Assembly (NCBI GenBank): GCA_003553565.1
Contig: PWER01000018.1
Span: 1 to 64,000, forward strand
Direction of reading: 5' to 3'
DNA from: Nitriliruptoria bacterium
GTDB taxonomy: Bacteria; Actinomycetota; Nitriliruptoria; Euzebyales; Egibacteraceae
Length of the DNA stretch: 64,000 nucleotides
The notes under the pieces were generated by a model. The model ran no database searches and was not told where the DNA came from. It was given only the letters and a program-made list of their open reading frames with translations. Of this stretch, positions 52,626 through 61,968 are shown one piece after another (position 1 is the first letter of the stretch; the number at the start of each line of letters is the position of its first letter). The translations under genes were made by a program, and so were the position numbers.

Positions 52626-53164
52626 TCGAGAACCACGAGGTGCCTCAGCCGCTGAAGTTCGTGCTCAACTGGGGACGCAAGTACTCGCTGTGGGTGATGA
52701 ACTTCGGGCTGGCCTGCTGCGCCATCGAGTTCATCGCCACCTCCTCGGCGCGCCACGACTTCATCCGCCTGGGTGTGATCCCCTTCGCGCACGGCCCCCG
52801 CCAGGCCGACCTCATGATCGTGGCCGGCACGCTCACCGACAAGATGGCCCCGGCCATCAAGCGCCTCTACGACCAGATGCCCGAGCCCAAGTACGTCATC
52901 AGCTTCGGCTCGTGCAGCAACTGCGGCGGGCCCTACTGGGACAGCTACTCGGTGACCAAGGGCGTGGACCAGGTGCTCCCGGTCGACGTGTACGTCCCGG
53001 GCTGCCCTCCGCGCCCGGAGGCGCTGCTCGACGGGATCGTGACGCTGCAGCAGCAGATCGAGCAGGAGTCGCTGAAGGAGCGCTACGCCACCCGCGACGA
53101 GCGCCGCCCGATCGTGGCCGGCGACGGCGATCCCACGCAGCACCCGCTTGACGACCCCATGTGA
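52616..53164 (+). CDS. nuoB2: Complex I subunit B, second copy
   Basis: This 182-residue protein has the N2 cluster ligands C34 and C35 ([10 protein letters not shown]), C100 ([12 protein letters not shown]) and C130 (PGCPPRPE). C103 is an additional cysteine three residues after C100. The start is a GTG inside nuoA2. Complete cluster ligands mean this second complex should still be able to reduce quinone. It lacks the about 30-residue C-terminal extension of the first copy. Confidence 0.95.
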   Translation: MGLIENHEVPQPLKFVLNWGRKYSLWVMNFGLACCAIEFIATSSARHDFIRLGVIPFAHGPRQADLMIVAGTLTDKMAPAIKRLYDQMPEPKYVISFGSCSNCGGPYWDSYSVTKGVDQVLPVDVYVPGCPPRPEALLDGIVTLQQQIEQESLKERYATRDERRPIVAGDGDPTQHPLDDPM

Positions 53165-53252
53165 GGGCGCGCGCCCGGTGAGCGCCTCCCCACGAGCCGC
53201 CAGCAGCACCCCGACCCGAACCCCCGACCCCCGAGCCGCAGGCAGGAGCACG

Positions 53253-54056
53253 GTGAGCCCCGACGACATCGCGGACCTGTTCGTCGACCGCTTCGGCGCG
53301 CAGGTCATCGACCACCACGACGTCTACGGGAAGGCCACCATCACCGTGGCCCCCGAGGTGCTGGTCGATGCGGCGCGCGTGTGCAAGGAGTCCCCCGAGC
53401 TGGCGTGCACCTTCTTCGACTTCATGACCGGGGTGGACCTCGGCGACGAGGGCTTCGCGGTGCTCACCCACCTCTACAGCCCCGAGCACCGCCACCACGT
53501 GCACCTGCGCGCGGTGGCTCGTGGCGGCCGTGAGGATCCGCGCCTGCCGACGCTGACCGGCGTCTACCGGGGCGCGAACTGGCAGGAGCGCGAGGTCTGG
53601 GACATGTTCGGGGTCGTGTTCGAGGGCCATCCCGGGCTCGCGCCGCGCATCCTCACCGTTGAGAACTTCGAGGGCTGGCCGCTGCGCAAGGACTTCGCGC
53701 TGACCTCCCGCCTGGCCAAGCCGTGGCCCGGGGAGCCGCAGAAGTCCAGCGAGAGCAAGACCGGCGGGTCCAAGGGCGGCGACGGCACCGGCGCCGCCGC
53801 CACGGGCGGCGCCGCCGCGAGCTCGGGTGCGGCACCGGCCGGGGACCAGCAGCAGGGCGAGCGCGCCGACGACGCCCAGGGCGCCGAGCACGGGGCCGAG
53901 CAGGCCGAGTCGGATCGGGTGGCCAGGGCCAAGGCCAAGGCCGCGGAGATGCGCCGCAAGAAGCAGGCCGAGCGCGAGGCCCAGCAGGCCCAGCAGGACG
54001 GGCAGGGCCAGCAGGACGATGCCCCGGGTGACCAGGGCGAGGAGGGCTCGTCATGA
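53253..54056 (+). CDS. nuoC2: Complex I subunit C, second copy, with a long charged tail
   Basis: This is a 267-residue protein. The NuoC domain covers about 1-160 ([32 protein letters not shown]). A tail of about 105 residues follows: Gly/Ala/Ser-rich, then Gln/Glu-rich. At 219-240 it contains [18 protein letters not shown], a degenerate copy of the motif found in NuoI2 and in the bc-complex subunit IV. The GTG at 53253 has GGCAGGAG upstream; upstream in-frame starts at 53178 and 53148 would add Pro/Arg/Ser-rich residues unlike the family. ATGA overlap with nuoD2. Confidence 0.9.
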   Translation: MSPDDIADLFVDRFGAQVIDHHDVYGKATITVAPEVLVDAARVCKESPELACTFFDFMTGVDLGDEGFAVLTHLYSPEHRHHVHLRAVARGGREDPRLPTLTGVYRGANWQEREVWDMFGVVFEGHPGLAPRILTVENFEGWPLRKDFALTSRLAKPWPGEPQKSSESKTGGSKGGDGTGAAATGGAAASSGAAPAGDQQQGERADDAQGAEHGAEQAESDRVARAKAKAAEMRRKKQAEREAQQAQQDGQGQQDDAPGDQGEEGSS

Positions 54057-55243
54057 GCGAGACGCTCGCATCCGAGACCAGCGCCGGTGGGGTGCTGCCC
54101 GGGGCGCCCGGCGAGGCGCTGCAGGTCGAGGTCCGCGGCGAGGGCGAGCTGCAGACCCAGGACATGAACCTGAACGTCGGCCCCCAGCACCCCGCCACCC
54201 ACGGGGTGCTGCGCGTGGTCATCGACGTCGACGGCGAGCGCATCGTGGGCGCGCAGCCGGTTGTCGGCTACATGCACCGGGCCTTCGAGAAGCTCGCCGA
54301 GCACCGCGACTACCGCCAGATCATCGCGCTGGTCAACCGCCACGACTGGCTCAGCGCCTTCTGCAACGAGGTCGGGGTGGCGCTGGCCGTCGAGCAGATG
54401 ATGGAGCTGGAGGTCCCCGAGCGAGCCCAGTGGATCCGCACGATGATGTGCGAGTGGAACCGGATCATGAACCACCTGATGTTCGTGTCCTCCTTCGGGC
54501 TCGAGCTCGGTGCGATCACCCCGATGTTCTACGCCTTCCGCGAGCGCGAGGACATCCAGCACCTCATGGAGTCGGCCACCGGCGGGCGCCTGCACTTCAC
54601 CTACACCCGCGTCGGCGGGCTCAAGGACGACCTGCCGCTGGGGTTCCTGAAGGCCAGCGAGGAGCTCGTCCCGGTGGTGCGGCGCCGCAACCAGGAGTAC
54701 CGCGACCTGCTGCTCGGCAACGAGATCTTCCGGGCCCGCACCAAGGGCATCGGCGCGCTGGAGCCCGAGGTCGCCCTCGACTACGGCGTGAGCGGCCCCT
54801 CGCTCCACGCCACCGGCGTGGCCGAGGACAGCCGCGTCACCGAGCCCTACCTCAAGTACGACGAGGTGGATGTCGCGGTCCCCGTCGCGCGCAACGGCGA
54901 CAGCTACGACCGCTTCCAGGTGCTGCTCGACCGGATCGACGCCAGCTGCGACATCATCGAGCAGTGCCTGGCCAACCTGCCGCCGGGACCGATCAGCGCC
55001 AAGGTCCCCAAGCAGATCAAGGCGCCCGAGGGCGCGATCTACGTGCGGACCGAGAACCCGCTGGGCCAGGGCGGCTACTACCTGATCAGCGACGGGGGCA
55101 AGCAGCCCTACCGCATGCGCATGCGGACCCCGTCGTTCAACAACGTCCAGATGATCCCGCACCTGCTGCAGGGCGAGCTGCTGTCCGACATGGTCGCGAT
55201 CATGGGAAGCGTCTACTTCGTGGTCGGCGACGTCGACCGTTAG
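54053..55243 (+). CDS. nuoD2: Complex I subunit D, second copy
   Basis: This 396-residue 49-kDa-type subunit keeps the histidine hairpin [14 protein letters not shown] (41-54) and [18 protein letters not shown]. At the place of the conserved quinone-ligand tyrosine (RMDYLS, Y127 in the first copy) it has W99 in [11 protein letters not shown]. It has no hydrogenase CxxC motifs at either end, so it is a complex I subunit and not a [NiFe] hydrogenase. The short N-terminus (about 36 residues before the domain) is also unlike the first copy. Confidence 0.94.
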   Translation: MSETLASETSAGGVLPGAPGEALQVEVRGEGELQTQDMNLNVGPQHPATHGVLRVVIDVDGERIVGAQPVVGYMHRAFEKLAEHRDYRQIIALVNRHDWLSAFCNEVGVALAVEQMMELEVPERAQWIRTMMCEWNRIMNHLMFVSSFGLELGAITPMFYAFREREDIQHLMESATGGRLHFTYTRVGGLKDDLPLGFLKASEELVPVVRRRNQEYRDLLLGNEIFRARTKGIGALEPEVALDYGVSGPSLHATGVAEDSRVTEPYLKYDEVDVAVPVARNGDSYDRFQVLLDRIDASCDIIEQCLANLPPGPISAKVPKQIKAPEGAIYVRTENPLGQGGYYLISDGGKQPYRMRMRTPSFNNVQMIPHLLQGELLSDMVAIMGSVYFVVGDVDR

Positions 55244-55303
55244 GCTGCGCACGCTGCGTGCCGGCCAACGCCCCACCACCCCGCGCACATCACCAGAGGC
55301 CCC

Positions 55304-56347
55304 ATGGAGTCCATCTTCACCTTCGACAGCCTGCTCTTCACCGTCCTGGTGAAGGTGCTGGTGATCGTTGCGTTCTTCTTCGTGGCGGCTCTGGTCGTCG
55401 GCTACCTCGAGCACAAGGTGATGGGGCACATGCAGGACCGCACCGGCCCCATGGAGGCGGGGCTCGGGCCGGTCAAGCACGGCGTCGGCCAGCTGGTCGC
55501 CGACGGCGCGAAGTTCCTCCAGAAGGAGGACATCATCCCGCGGTCGGCCGATCCGTGGGTGTTCGCGCTCGCGCCCGGCGTGGCGCTGGTCCCCACGCTC
55601 ACGATCCTGGTGGTCATCCCCTTCGGCCCGGGCGTGTGGGCCGAGAACCTCGACCTCGGCCTGTTCTTCGCGCTGGCCGCCAGCGGCGTCACCGTCATCG
55701 GCGTGCTCATGGCCGGCTGGGCCAGCGCCAACAAGTTCTCGCTGATGGGCGCCATCCGCGACGCCGCGCAGCTCATCGCCTACGAGCTCCCGCTGGTGCT
55801 GGCCGGCGCGGCCGTCGCGCTGCAGGCGGGCACGCTGAGCCTCGTCGGGATCGTCGAGCGCCAGAACGAGCTGCTGCTGTTCGGCGCCGTGCCTGTGTGG
55901 TACGGCATCCCGCAGTTCGTGGGCCTTGGCCTGTTCTTCGTGGCCGCCATGGCCGAGCTCAACCGCCCGCCCTTCGACATGCCGATCGCCGACAGCGAGA
56001 TCATCGCCGGTCACATGACCGAGTACACCGGCCTGCGCTTCGCCTTCTTCCTGTTGAGCGAGTACGCCGGCATGGTGGTGCTCAGCGCGCTGGCCACCGT
56101 GCTGTTCCTGGGCGGCTGGTACCCCTGGCCCGGCGCGGAGCTCCCCGACGGCCCGCTCGGCGCCGTCATCGGGACCGTGGTGACACTCGCCAAGATCATC
56201 ATCCTCACGCTGCTCATGACCTGGGCACGCGCCACCTTCCCGCGGCTGCGCGAGGACCAGCTCCAGACGATGGCCTGGACGATCCTGATCCCCCTGGCCC
56301 TCGCCCAGATCGTGGTGATCGCCATCGTGATCGTGGTGCTGCCATGA
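55304..56347 (+). CDS. nuoH2: Complex I subunit H, second copy
   Basis: This 347-residue membrane subunit has about eight helices. It shows YLEHKVMGHMQDRTGPMEAGLGPVKHG, DGAKFLQKEDIIP, AELNRPPFDMPIADSEIIAGHMTEYTG and TWARATFPRLREDQLQTMAW. It has no long C-terminal tail, unlike the first copy. A 60-base gap separates it from nuoD2, where nuoE, nuoF and nuoG would stand in the standard order. That gap contains no remnant of them. Confidence 0.95.
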   Translation: MESIFTFDSLLFTVLVKVLVIVAFFFVAALVVGYLEHKVMGHMQDRTGPMEAGLGPVKHGVGQLVADGAKFLQKEDIIPRSADPWVFALAPGVALVPTLTILVVIPFGPGVWAENLDLGLFFALAASGVTVIGVLMAGWASANKFSLMGAIRDAAQLIAYELPLVLAGAAVALQAGTLSLVGIVERQNELLLFGAVPVWYGIPQFVGLGLFFVAAMAELNRPPFDMPIADSEIIAGHMTEYTGLRFAFFLLSEYAGMVVLSALATVLFLGGWYPWPGAELPDGPLGAVIGTVVTLAKIIILTLLMTWARATFPRLREDQLQTMAWTILIPLALAQIVVIAIVIVVLP

Positions 56348-56392
56348 CCGCACTCCCCGCTGCGATCGCACTCCGCCACGAGGTGAGGTGAC

Positions 56393-57343
56393 ATGCCGAC
56401 GATGCCCAAGATCGGGCTGCTCAAGGGCCTCGGGCTGACGCTCAAGACCGCGCTCACCCCCGCCACGACCCAGCAGTACCCCCACGTCAAGCCGGACCTC
56501 CCGCCGCGCACCCGCGGGGTCATCGCGCTGATGGAGGAGAACTGCACGGTCTGCTTCCAGTGCGCGCGCGAGTGCCCCGACTGGTGCATCTACATCGACA
56601 GCCACAAGCTGACCGTGCCTCCCAAGGAGCCCGGCGGCCGCACGCGCACCCGCAACCAGCTCGACCGGTTCGCGATCGACTTCGCGCTGTGCATGTACTG
56701 CGGGATCTGCGTGGAGGTCTGCCCCTTCGACGCCCTGTTCTGGTCACCGGAGTTCGAGTACTCCGAGTACCGGATCGCCGACCTGACCCACGAGAAGGAG
56801 CGGCTGCGCGAGTGGATGGACACCGTGCCGCCGCCGCCGCCGCTGGAGGTCGGCGCGACGTCGCCCAAGGAGGTCGAGGACGGCCACAAGGCCGCGGCCA
56901 AGGCCGTCGAGGAGGCCGCCGAGGCCGCTCGCGCCGCGGCCCAGGCCCAGCAGCCCGCCGCCCCCGCAGCCGAGGGCGACCAGCAGCAGGCCGCCGGCGC
57001 CGCCGACGAGATCGACCAGGCCACCTTCGACCGGCTGGTCGCCGAGGGCAAGAGCGAGCGCGTGGCCCGCGCCAAGGCCAAGGCCGCCGCAGCCAAGCAG
57101 CGCAAGCAGTCCGGCGCACAGGCCGCCGAGCCAGCCCAGGCCGAGGCGCAGACCGCCGAGGCCGCGGGCCAGGCGCCGGCTGCGACTGCCGCGCCCGAGG
57201 GCGAGGCGGCGACCTTCGACCAGGCCACCTACGACCGGCTGATCGCCGAGGGCAAGAGCGAGCGCGTCGCGGCGGCCAAGGCCAAGGCCGCAGCGGCCAA
57301 GCAGCGGCGTCAGGCGGGACGCGACCAGGAGGGCGAGGGATGA
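56393..57343 (+). CDS. nuoI2: Complex I subunit I, second copy, with a repeat-containing tail
   Basis: This is a 316-residue protein. The NuoI domain (1-145) has two [4Fe-4S] sites: C51, C54, C57, C61 ([11 protein letters not shown]) and C100, C103, C106, C110 ([11 protein letters not shown]). The remaining about 170 residues form an Ala/Glu/Gln/Lys-rich tail, predicted helical and flexible. It contains two near-identical 32-residue repeats at 208-239 and 276-307, each with GKSERVA and [11 protein letters not shown]. The tail more than doubles the usual length of NuoI. The ATG overlaps nothing upstream; the stop overlaps nuoJ2. Confidence 0.93.
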   Translation: MPTMPKIGLLKGLGLTLKTALTPATTQQYPHVKPDLPPRTRGVIALMEENCTVCFQCARECPDWCIYIDSHKLTVPPKEPGGRTRTRNQLDRFAIDFALCMYCGICVEVCPFDALFWSPEFEYSEYRIADLTHEKERLREWMDTVPPPPPLEVGATSPKEVEDGHKAAAKAVEEAAEAARAAAQAQQPAAPAAEGDQQQAAGAADEIDQATFDRLVAEGKSERVARAKAKAAAAKQRKQSGAQAAEPAQAEAQTAEAAGQAPAATAAPEGEAATFDQATYDRLIAEGKSERVAAAKAKAAAAKQRRQAGRDQEGEG

Positions 57344-57963
57344 GCATCCCCGACCTGTTCATGCTCGGCGCCTTCGTCCTCGGCGGCGCCGCGGCGCTGC
57401 TGGTCGTCACCGCGCGCAACGTGGTGCACGCCGCGCTCTACCTGGTGATCGCGCTGGTGGCGGTGGCCGCGTCGTTCCTGTGGATGGGCGCGGAGTTCCT
57501 CGCCTGGGCGCAGGTGCTGGTCTACGTCGGCGCCGTGGTCGTGCTGATCCTGTTCGGGCTGATGCTCACCCGCGCGCCGATCGGGCCGATGGCCCAGCAC
57601 AACGAGAACCGCAAGTTCGCCGTCGCGGTCAGCGGCGGCCTGTTCGTGCTGCTGGTGACGGTGATCGTCGCCACGTTCGGTGACGCCACCGTCGACGTCA
57701 CGCCGGTGCGGGTGGCCGACCTCGGCGAGGTGCTCTACGTGCAGTGGGCCTTCCCGTTCATGGTGCTGGGCTTCCTGCTGACCGTGTCGCTGATCGGTGC
57801 GCTGGTGCTCGCCCGCCGCGAGGAGGGGGAGGGGCCGCTGCCCGACGACACCGACGAGGGCTCCGATCAGGGGCTCGAGGACGCGGCCCAGGAGCCGGGC
57901 CCCAGCGACGTGACCAGTGCACCCGGAGCGGGCGACGCCGGCCAGCAGATCGGAGCGCCCTGA
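57340..57963 (+). CDS. nuoJ2: Complex I subunit J, second copy
   Basis: This 207-residue subunit has five helices. The conserved third helix is [20 protein letters not shown], preceded by [17 protein letters not shown] hydrophilic tail of about 45 residues follows the last helix. ATGA overlap with nuoI2 and a 1-base overlap with nuoK2. Confidence 0.94.
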   Translation: MSIPDLFMLGAFVLGGAAALLVVTARNVVHAALYLVIALVAVAASFLWMGAEFLAWAQVLVYVGAVVVLILFGLMLTRAPIGPMAQHNENRKFAVAVSGGLFVLLVTVIVATFGDATVDVTPVRVADLGEVLYVQWAFPFMVLGFLLTVSLIGALVLARREEGEGPLPDDTDEGSDQGLEDAAQEPGPSDVTSAPGAGDAGQQIGAP

Positions 57964-58280
57964 TGCAGGCCGTGTTCCCGCTGACGTTCGCGGCGCTGCT
58001 GTTCAGCGCCGGGGTGTATGGCGTGCTGAGCCGCCGCAACGCCGTCCTGGTGCTGATGAGCGTCGAGCTCATGCTCGCCGCGGTGACCGTCAACCTGGTG
58101 GCGTTCCACGGGCTGGTGGCCTCCGAGGCCGGCGACCCGCTGCTCTCGGGCCAGGTGTTCGCGCTCTTCGTCATGGGGATCGGGGCGGCCGAGGTCGGTG
58201 TCGGCCTCGCGATCGTGCTGCTGCTGTATCGCAACCGGGCGACGGTCAACGTCGACGACGCCGACCTGATGAAGTACTAG
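57963..58280 (+). CDS. nuoK2: Complex I subunit K, second copy
   Basis: This 105-residue protein has three helices with the conserved glutamates in VLVLMSVELMLAAVTVNLVA and VMGIGAAEVGVGLAIVLLLY. Both proton-path glutamates are kept, so the membrane arm looks fit for pumping. The start shares a base with the nuoJ2 stop. Confidence 0.95.
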   Translation: MQAVFPLTFAALLFSAGVYGVLSRRNAVLVLMSVELMLAAVTVNLVAFHGLVASEAGDPLLSGQVFALFVMGIGAAEVGVGLAIVLLLYRNRATVNVDDADLMKY

Positions 58281-58301
58281 CGAGCGCGGGAGGCCGGACC
58301 G

Positions 58302-60326
58302 TTGTTCTCCGAGTGGGCATGGTTGATCCCGGCGCTGCCGGCGCTGTCGGTGCTGATCATCGTCTTCAGCGGCCGGGCGCTGCCGTGGAAGGGCGCCGAG
58401 GTGGGCATCGTGGCGCTGCTGGCGTCACTGGGCCTGTCGCTGGGCGTGGCCTGGGAGGTGTTCAGCCACAACGCGGGCGTCACGCAGGGCATCGGCCCGG
58501 CCGGTGACGCCGACGCCGCACCGGCGGGCGCCGAGGCGTTCCTGCTGGAGCGCGGCCTGACGCTCACACCGCTGGGCGGGGACCTCGCCGTCGAGCTCGG
58601 CATGCGCGTCGACGGCCTGGCGGCGATGATGTTCGTGCTGGTCACCGCCGTCAGCCTCATGGTGCACATCTACAGCACCGGCTACATGCACGGCGACGCG
58701 CGCTACACCTACTTCTTCGCGCTGCTGAGCCTGTTCAGCTTCTCGATGCTGCTGCTGGTCATCGCCAGCGACCTGCTGGTGCTGCTGGTGGGCTGGGAGC
58801 TGGTGGGGATCTGCTCGTATCTGCTCATCGGCTTCTGGTGGGAGGACAAGCACAACCAGGACGCCTCGATCAAGGCGTTCCTCACCACCAAGCTGGGCGA
58901 CGTCGGCCTCGTGGTCGGGATCATGGCCCTGGCTGGCATGTTCGGGACCTTCTCGATCCAGGGCGTCCTCGACGGCGTCGCCGCCGGGGACCACAGCCAG
59001 GCCCTGCTGACCTTCGCCCTCCTCGCGCTGATCCTCGGCGCGGTCGGCAAGTCCGCCCAGTTCCCGCTGCACACCTGGCTGCCCGACGCGATGGCGGGCC
59101 CCACGCCGGTCAGCGCGCTGATCCACGCCGCGACGATGGTCACCGCCGGGGTGTTCATCGTCGCGCGCCTGTTCCCGGCCTACCAGGCCGCGCCGGTGGC
59201 CCAGGGCACGCTGGCGATCATCGGCGCGATCACGCTGGTGATGGCCGGGTTGCTCGCCCTGGTGCAGACCGACCTCAAGAGGGTGCTGGCCTACTCGACG
59301 GTCAGCCAGCTCGGCTACATGATGGCCGCGCTGTCGTTCAGCTACGTGGCCGGGGTGTTCCACCTGTTCACCCACGGCTTCTTCAAGGCGCTGCTGTTCC
59401 TCGGGGCCGGCTCGGTGATCCACGCCGCCCACTCCAACCACATGACCGAGATGGGCGGGCTGCGCCGCGTCATGCCGGTGACCTTCTGGACCTTCCTGGC
59501 GGGGTCCCTGGCGCTGATCGCCATCCCGCCGCTGGCCGGGTTCTGGTCCAAGGACGAGATCCTCGTCGCCGCCCTCGAGGCCGGCGGCTACACCGGCACG
59601 GTCGTGCTCGTGCTCGGGGCGCTGGGTGGGCTGATCACCGCCTTCTACATGACCCGCGCGCTGTACCTCGTGTTCGCCGGCGAGTTCCGCGGCCACGGGC
59701 ACCCCCACGAGTCCGAGCCGGCCATGACCGCACCGCTGATCGCCCTGGCCATCCCGGCGGTGGCGATCGGGTGGATCAACCTGCCCTTCCCCGCGCTGCA
59801 GCCGCTGTCGCTGTCGTCGTGGGTCATGTTCGACGTCGACTACTGGGTCGCCAACCCGGTCGAGCTCAACGCCGTGGTCGCTGTGATCGCGACCGTCCTG
59901 GCCCTGGCCGGGGTGCTGGCCGCCCGGGCCATCTACCGCGAGGCCCCCGAGCGGGATCCGCTGCTCCACCTCGGCCTGCTCACCCACGTGCTGCAGCGTC
60001 GCTACTACCTCGACGACCTCTACACCGACCTGATCGCGCGGACCGCGGTGCGTGACAAGCTCGCGCCGGCTGCGGTGTGGTTCAGCGATCGCGTGCTCGA
60101 CGGCGCCGTCTACTGGTCGGGTCGCGGGACCTACGAGCTCGGGCAGGGCCTCTACGCGACCGGCGACCAGCGGGGCATCGACGGCGCCGTCAACGGCCTG
60201 GGCCTCTCGGCGCTGTGGAGCGGCGCCCGGATGCGCCTGGCCCAGTCCGGCAACGTCCAGCTGTACGCGGGCGCGCTGTTCATCGGCGTGTTCGTGCTCG
60301 CCGTGGTGTTCGCCAGCGGCGCCTAG
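58302..60326 (+). CDS. nuoL2: Complex I subunit L, second copy
   Basis: This 674-residue antiporter-like subunit has about 16 helices and the lateral helix. Conserved residues are in LLVGWELVGICSYLLIGFWW, LILGAVGKSAQFPLHTWLPDAMAGPT, HAATMVTAGVFIVARL and LFTHGFFKALLFLGAGS. Its start is a TTG at 58302, supported by GGGAGG about 9 bases upstream and by the normal MFSEWAWLIPALPAL opening. It lies 21 bases after nuoK2. Confidence 0.95.
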   Translation: MFSEWAWLIPALPALSVLIIVFSGRALPWKGAEVGIVALLASLGLSLGVAWEVFSHNAGVTQGIGPAGDADAAPAGAEAFLLERGLTLTPLGGDLAVELGMRVDGLAAMMFVLVTAVSLMVHIYSTGYMHGDARYTYFFALLSLFSFSMLLLVIASDLLVLLVGWELVGICSYLLIGFWWEDKHNQDASIKAFLTTKLGDVGLVVGIMALAGMFGTFSIQGVLDGVAAGDHSQALLTFALLALILGAVGKSAQFPLHTWLPDAMAGPTPVSALIHAATMVTAGVFIVARLFPAYQAAPVAQGTLAIIGAITLVMAGLLALVQTDLKRVLAYSTVSQLGYMMAALSFSYVAGVFHLFTHGFFKALLFLGAGSVIHAAHSNHMTEMGGLRRVMPVTFWTFLAGSLALIAIPPLAGFWSKDEILVAALEAGGYTGTVVLVLGALGGLITAFYMTRALYLVFAGEFRGHGHPHESEPAMTAPLIALAIPAVAIGWINLPFPALQPLSLSSWVMFDVDYWVANPVELNAVVAVIATVLALAGVLAARAIYREAPERDPLLHLGLLTHVLQRRYYLDDLYTDLIARTAVRDKLAPAAVWFSDRVLDGAVYWSGRGTYELGQGLYATGDQRGIDGAVNGLGLSALWSGARMRLAQSGNVQLYAGALFIGVFVLAVVFASGA

Positions 60327-60377
60327 CACCGACGACCTGCACCCCTCCCGCGGGCCACCGAAAGGACGAGGACCGAT

Positions 60378-61919
60378 ATGTGGGAAGCCTCGGCGCTCAC
60401 CATCACCGTCTTCCTGCCGCTGCTGGGGGCAGCGCTGATCACGCTGATCCCCAAGGCCAGGGAGGAGCTGGCCAAGCCCGTCGCGCTCGTCGTGTCGCTG
60501 GTCGCCTTCGCGCTGTCGCTCGCGGTCCTCGCGGGCTACTACCTGGGCCCCGCCGGCGGGGAGGGCCTGGCCTACCAGCTGCGGGTCGACTGGATCCCGA
60601 TCATCGACGCCAGCTACCACGTGGCCATCGACGGGATCAGCCTGCCGCTGTTCGTGCTGAGCTTCCTGCTGACGTTCCTGTGCGCGGTCTACACGTTCCA
60701 CCACCTGGAGGCACCGGGGCGCCCCAAGGCCTTCCTGTCGCTCATGCTGCTGCTCCAGACCGGCATGGCCGGTACCTTCGTCGCCTTCGACCTGGTGCTG
60801 TTCTTCGTGTTCTGGGAGCTCGTGCTGGTGCCGATGTACTTCATGATCGGCATCTGGGGCGGGCCGCGCCGCGAGTACGCCGCCGTGAAGTTCTTCCTGT
60901 ACACGCTGTTCGGCAGCGTGTTCATGCTGGTGGCGTTCATCGCGCTGTACTTCGCCGGCCCGGGCACCTTCGACATCGTTGCGCTCCAGGAGGCGGGCGC
61001 GGCCGGCGAGTTCGGCCTGACCTTCCAGCGGCTGGCGTTCCTCGGGATCTTCCTGGGCCTGGCGGTGAAGGTGCCGATGTGGCCGTTCCACACCTGGCTG
61101 CCCGACGCCCACACCGAGGCGCCCACCGTGGGCAGCGTCCTGCTGGCCGGGATCCTGCTGAAGATGGGCACCTACGGGTTCGTGCGCATCGCGCTGCCGA
61201 TCCTGCCGGAGGCTGCGGTCGAGTACGCGCCGATCATCGGCGCGCTGGCGGTCATCGCGATCCTCTACGGCGCGCTGTGCTGCCTGGCCCAGACCGACCT
61301 CAAGCGCCTCATCGCGTTCAGCTCGGTGGGCCACATGGGCTTCGTGATGCTGGGCATCGCCACGCTCACCCCGGTCGGTGTCAACGCGGCCATCTTCGGG
61401 ATGATCGCCCACGGCATCATCACCGGGATGCTGTTCTTCGTGGTCGGCAGCATCAAGGAGCGCTACCACACCCGGGCGATCGCCGACATCGGCGGCGGGG
61501 TGCTGCAGACGATGCCCCGGATGGGTGCGGTGCTGACCTTCGTGGCCATCGCGAGCCTCGGCCTGCCGCCGCTGCCGGGCTTCTGGGGCGAGATCGTGGC
61601 CCTCTACGCCGCCTTCAACCCGGCGCCGGCGCTGGTCGACGCCGGGTTCCTGACGTTCTTCCGGGTGCTGATGGTGCTCGGTGCCATCGGCACCGTCCTG
61701 ACCGCGGGCTACTTCCTGAACATGCTGCAGCGCGTGACGCTGGGCACCGCCCCAGCGCGCTGGCGCGAGGCGGAGCTGCGCGACATCAGCGCCATCGAGT
61801 GGGGCGCGTGGTCGCCGCTGCTGGTCATGACCGTGGCGCTCGGCGTGGTCCCGGTGCTGGTGTTCGGGATCACCGATCCGGCCGTGTCGGCGGTCCTGAC
61901 GGCGCTCGGCGTCTCCTGA
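60378..61919 (+). CDS. nuoM2: Complex I subunit M, second copy
   Basis: This 513-residue antiporter-like subunit has about 14 helices. Family features are LFFVFWELVLVPMYFMIGIWGG, LAVKVPMWPFHTWLPDAHTEAPT, LKRLIAFSSVGHMGFVML and IAHGIITGMLFFVVGS. There is no acidic tail, unlike the first copy. A 51-base gap with GAAAGGACGAGG separates it from nuoL2. Confidence 0.95.
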   Translation: MWEASALTITVFLPLLGAALITLIPKAREELAKPVALVVSLVAFALSLAVLAGYYLGPAGGEGLAYQLRVDWIPIIDASYHVAIDGISLPLFVLSFLLTFLCAVYTFHHLEAPGRPKAFLSLMLLLQTGMAGTFVAFDLVLFFVFWELVLVPMYFMIGIWGGPRREYAAVKFFLYTLFGSVFMLVAFIALYFAGPGTFDIVALQEAGAAGEFGLTFQRLAFLGIFLGLAVKVPMWPFHTWLPDAHTEAPTVGSVLLAGILLKMGTYGFVRIALPILPEAAVEYAPIIGALAVIAILYGALCCLAQTDLKRLIAFSSVGHMGFVMLGIATLTPVGVNAAIFGMIAHGIITGMLFFVVGSIKERYHTRAIADIGGGVLQTMPRMGAVLTFVAIASLGLPPLPGFWGEIVALYAAFNPAPALVDAGFLTFFRVLMVLGAIGTVLTAGYFLNMLQRVTLGTAPARWREAELRDISAIEWGAWSPLLVMTVALGVVPVLVFGITDPAVSAVLTALGVS

Positions 61920-61968
61920 CCCGACCCGCTCCACCCCCCGTCCCGACGAGGAGAGGCCAACCACCGCG

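Noticed and set aside
54053-55243. NuoD2 as the large subunit of a membrane-bound [NiFe] hydrogenase
   Set aside because: The protein lacks both pairs of metal-binding cysteines (CxxC near each end), while the complex I histidine hairpin is present. The flanking genes are a full set of complex I subunits.
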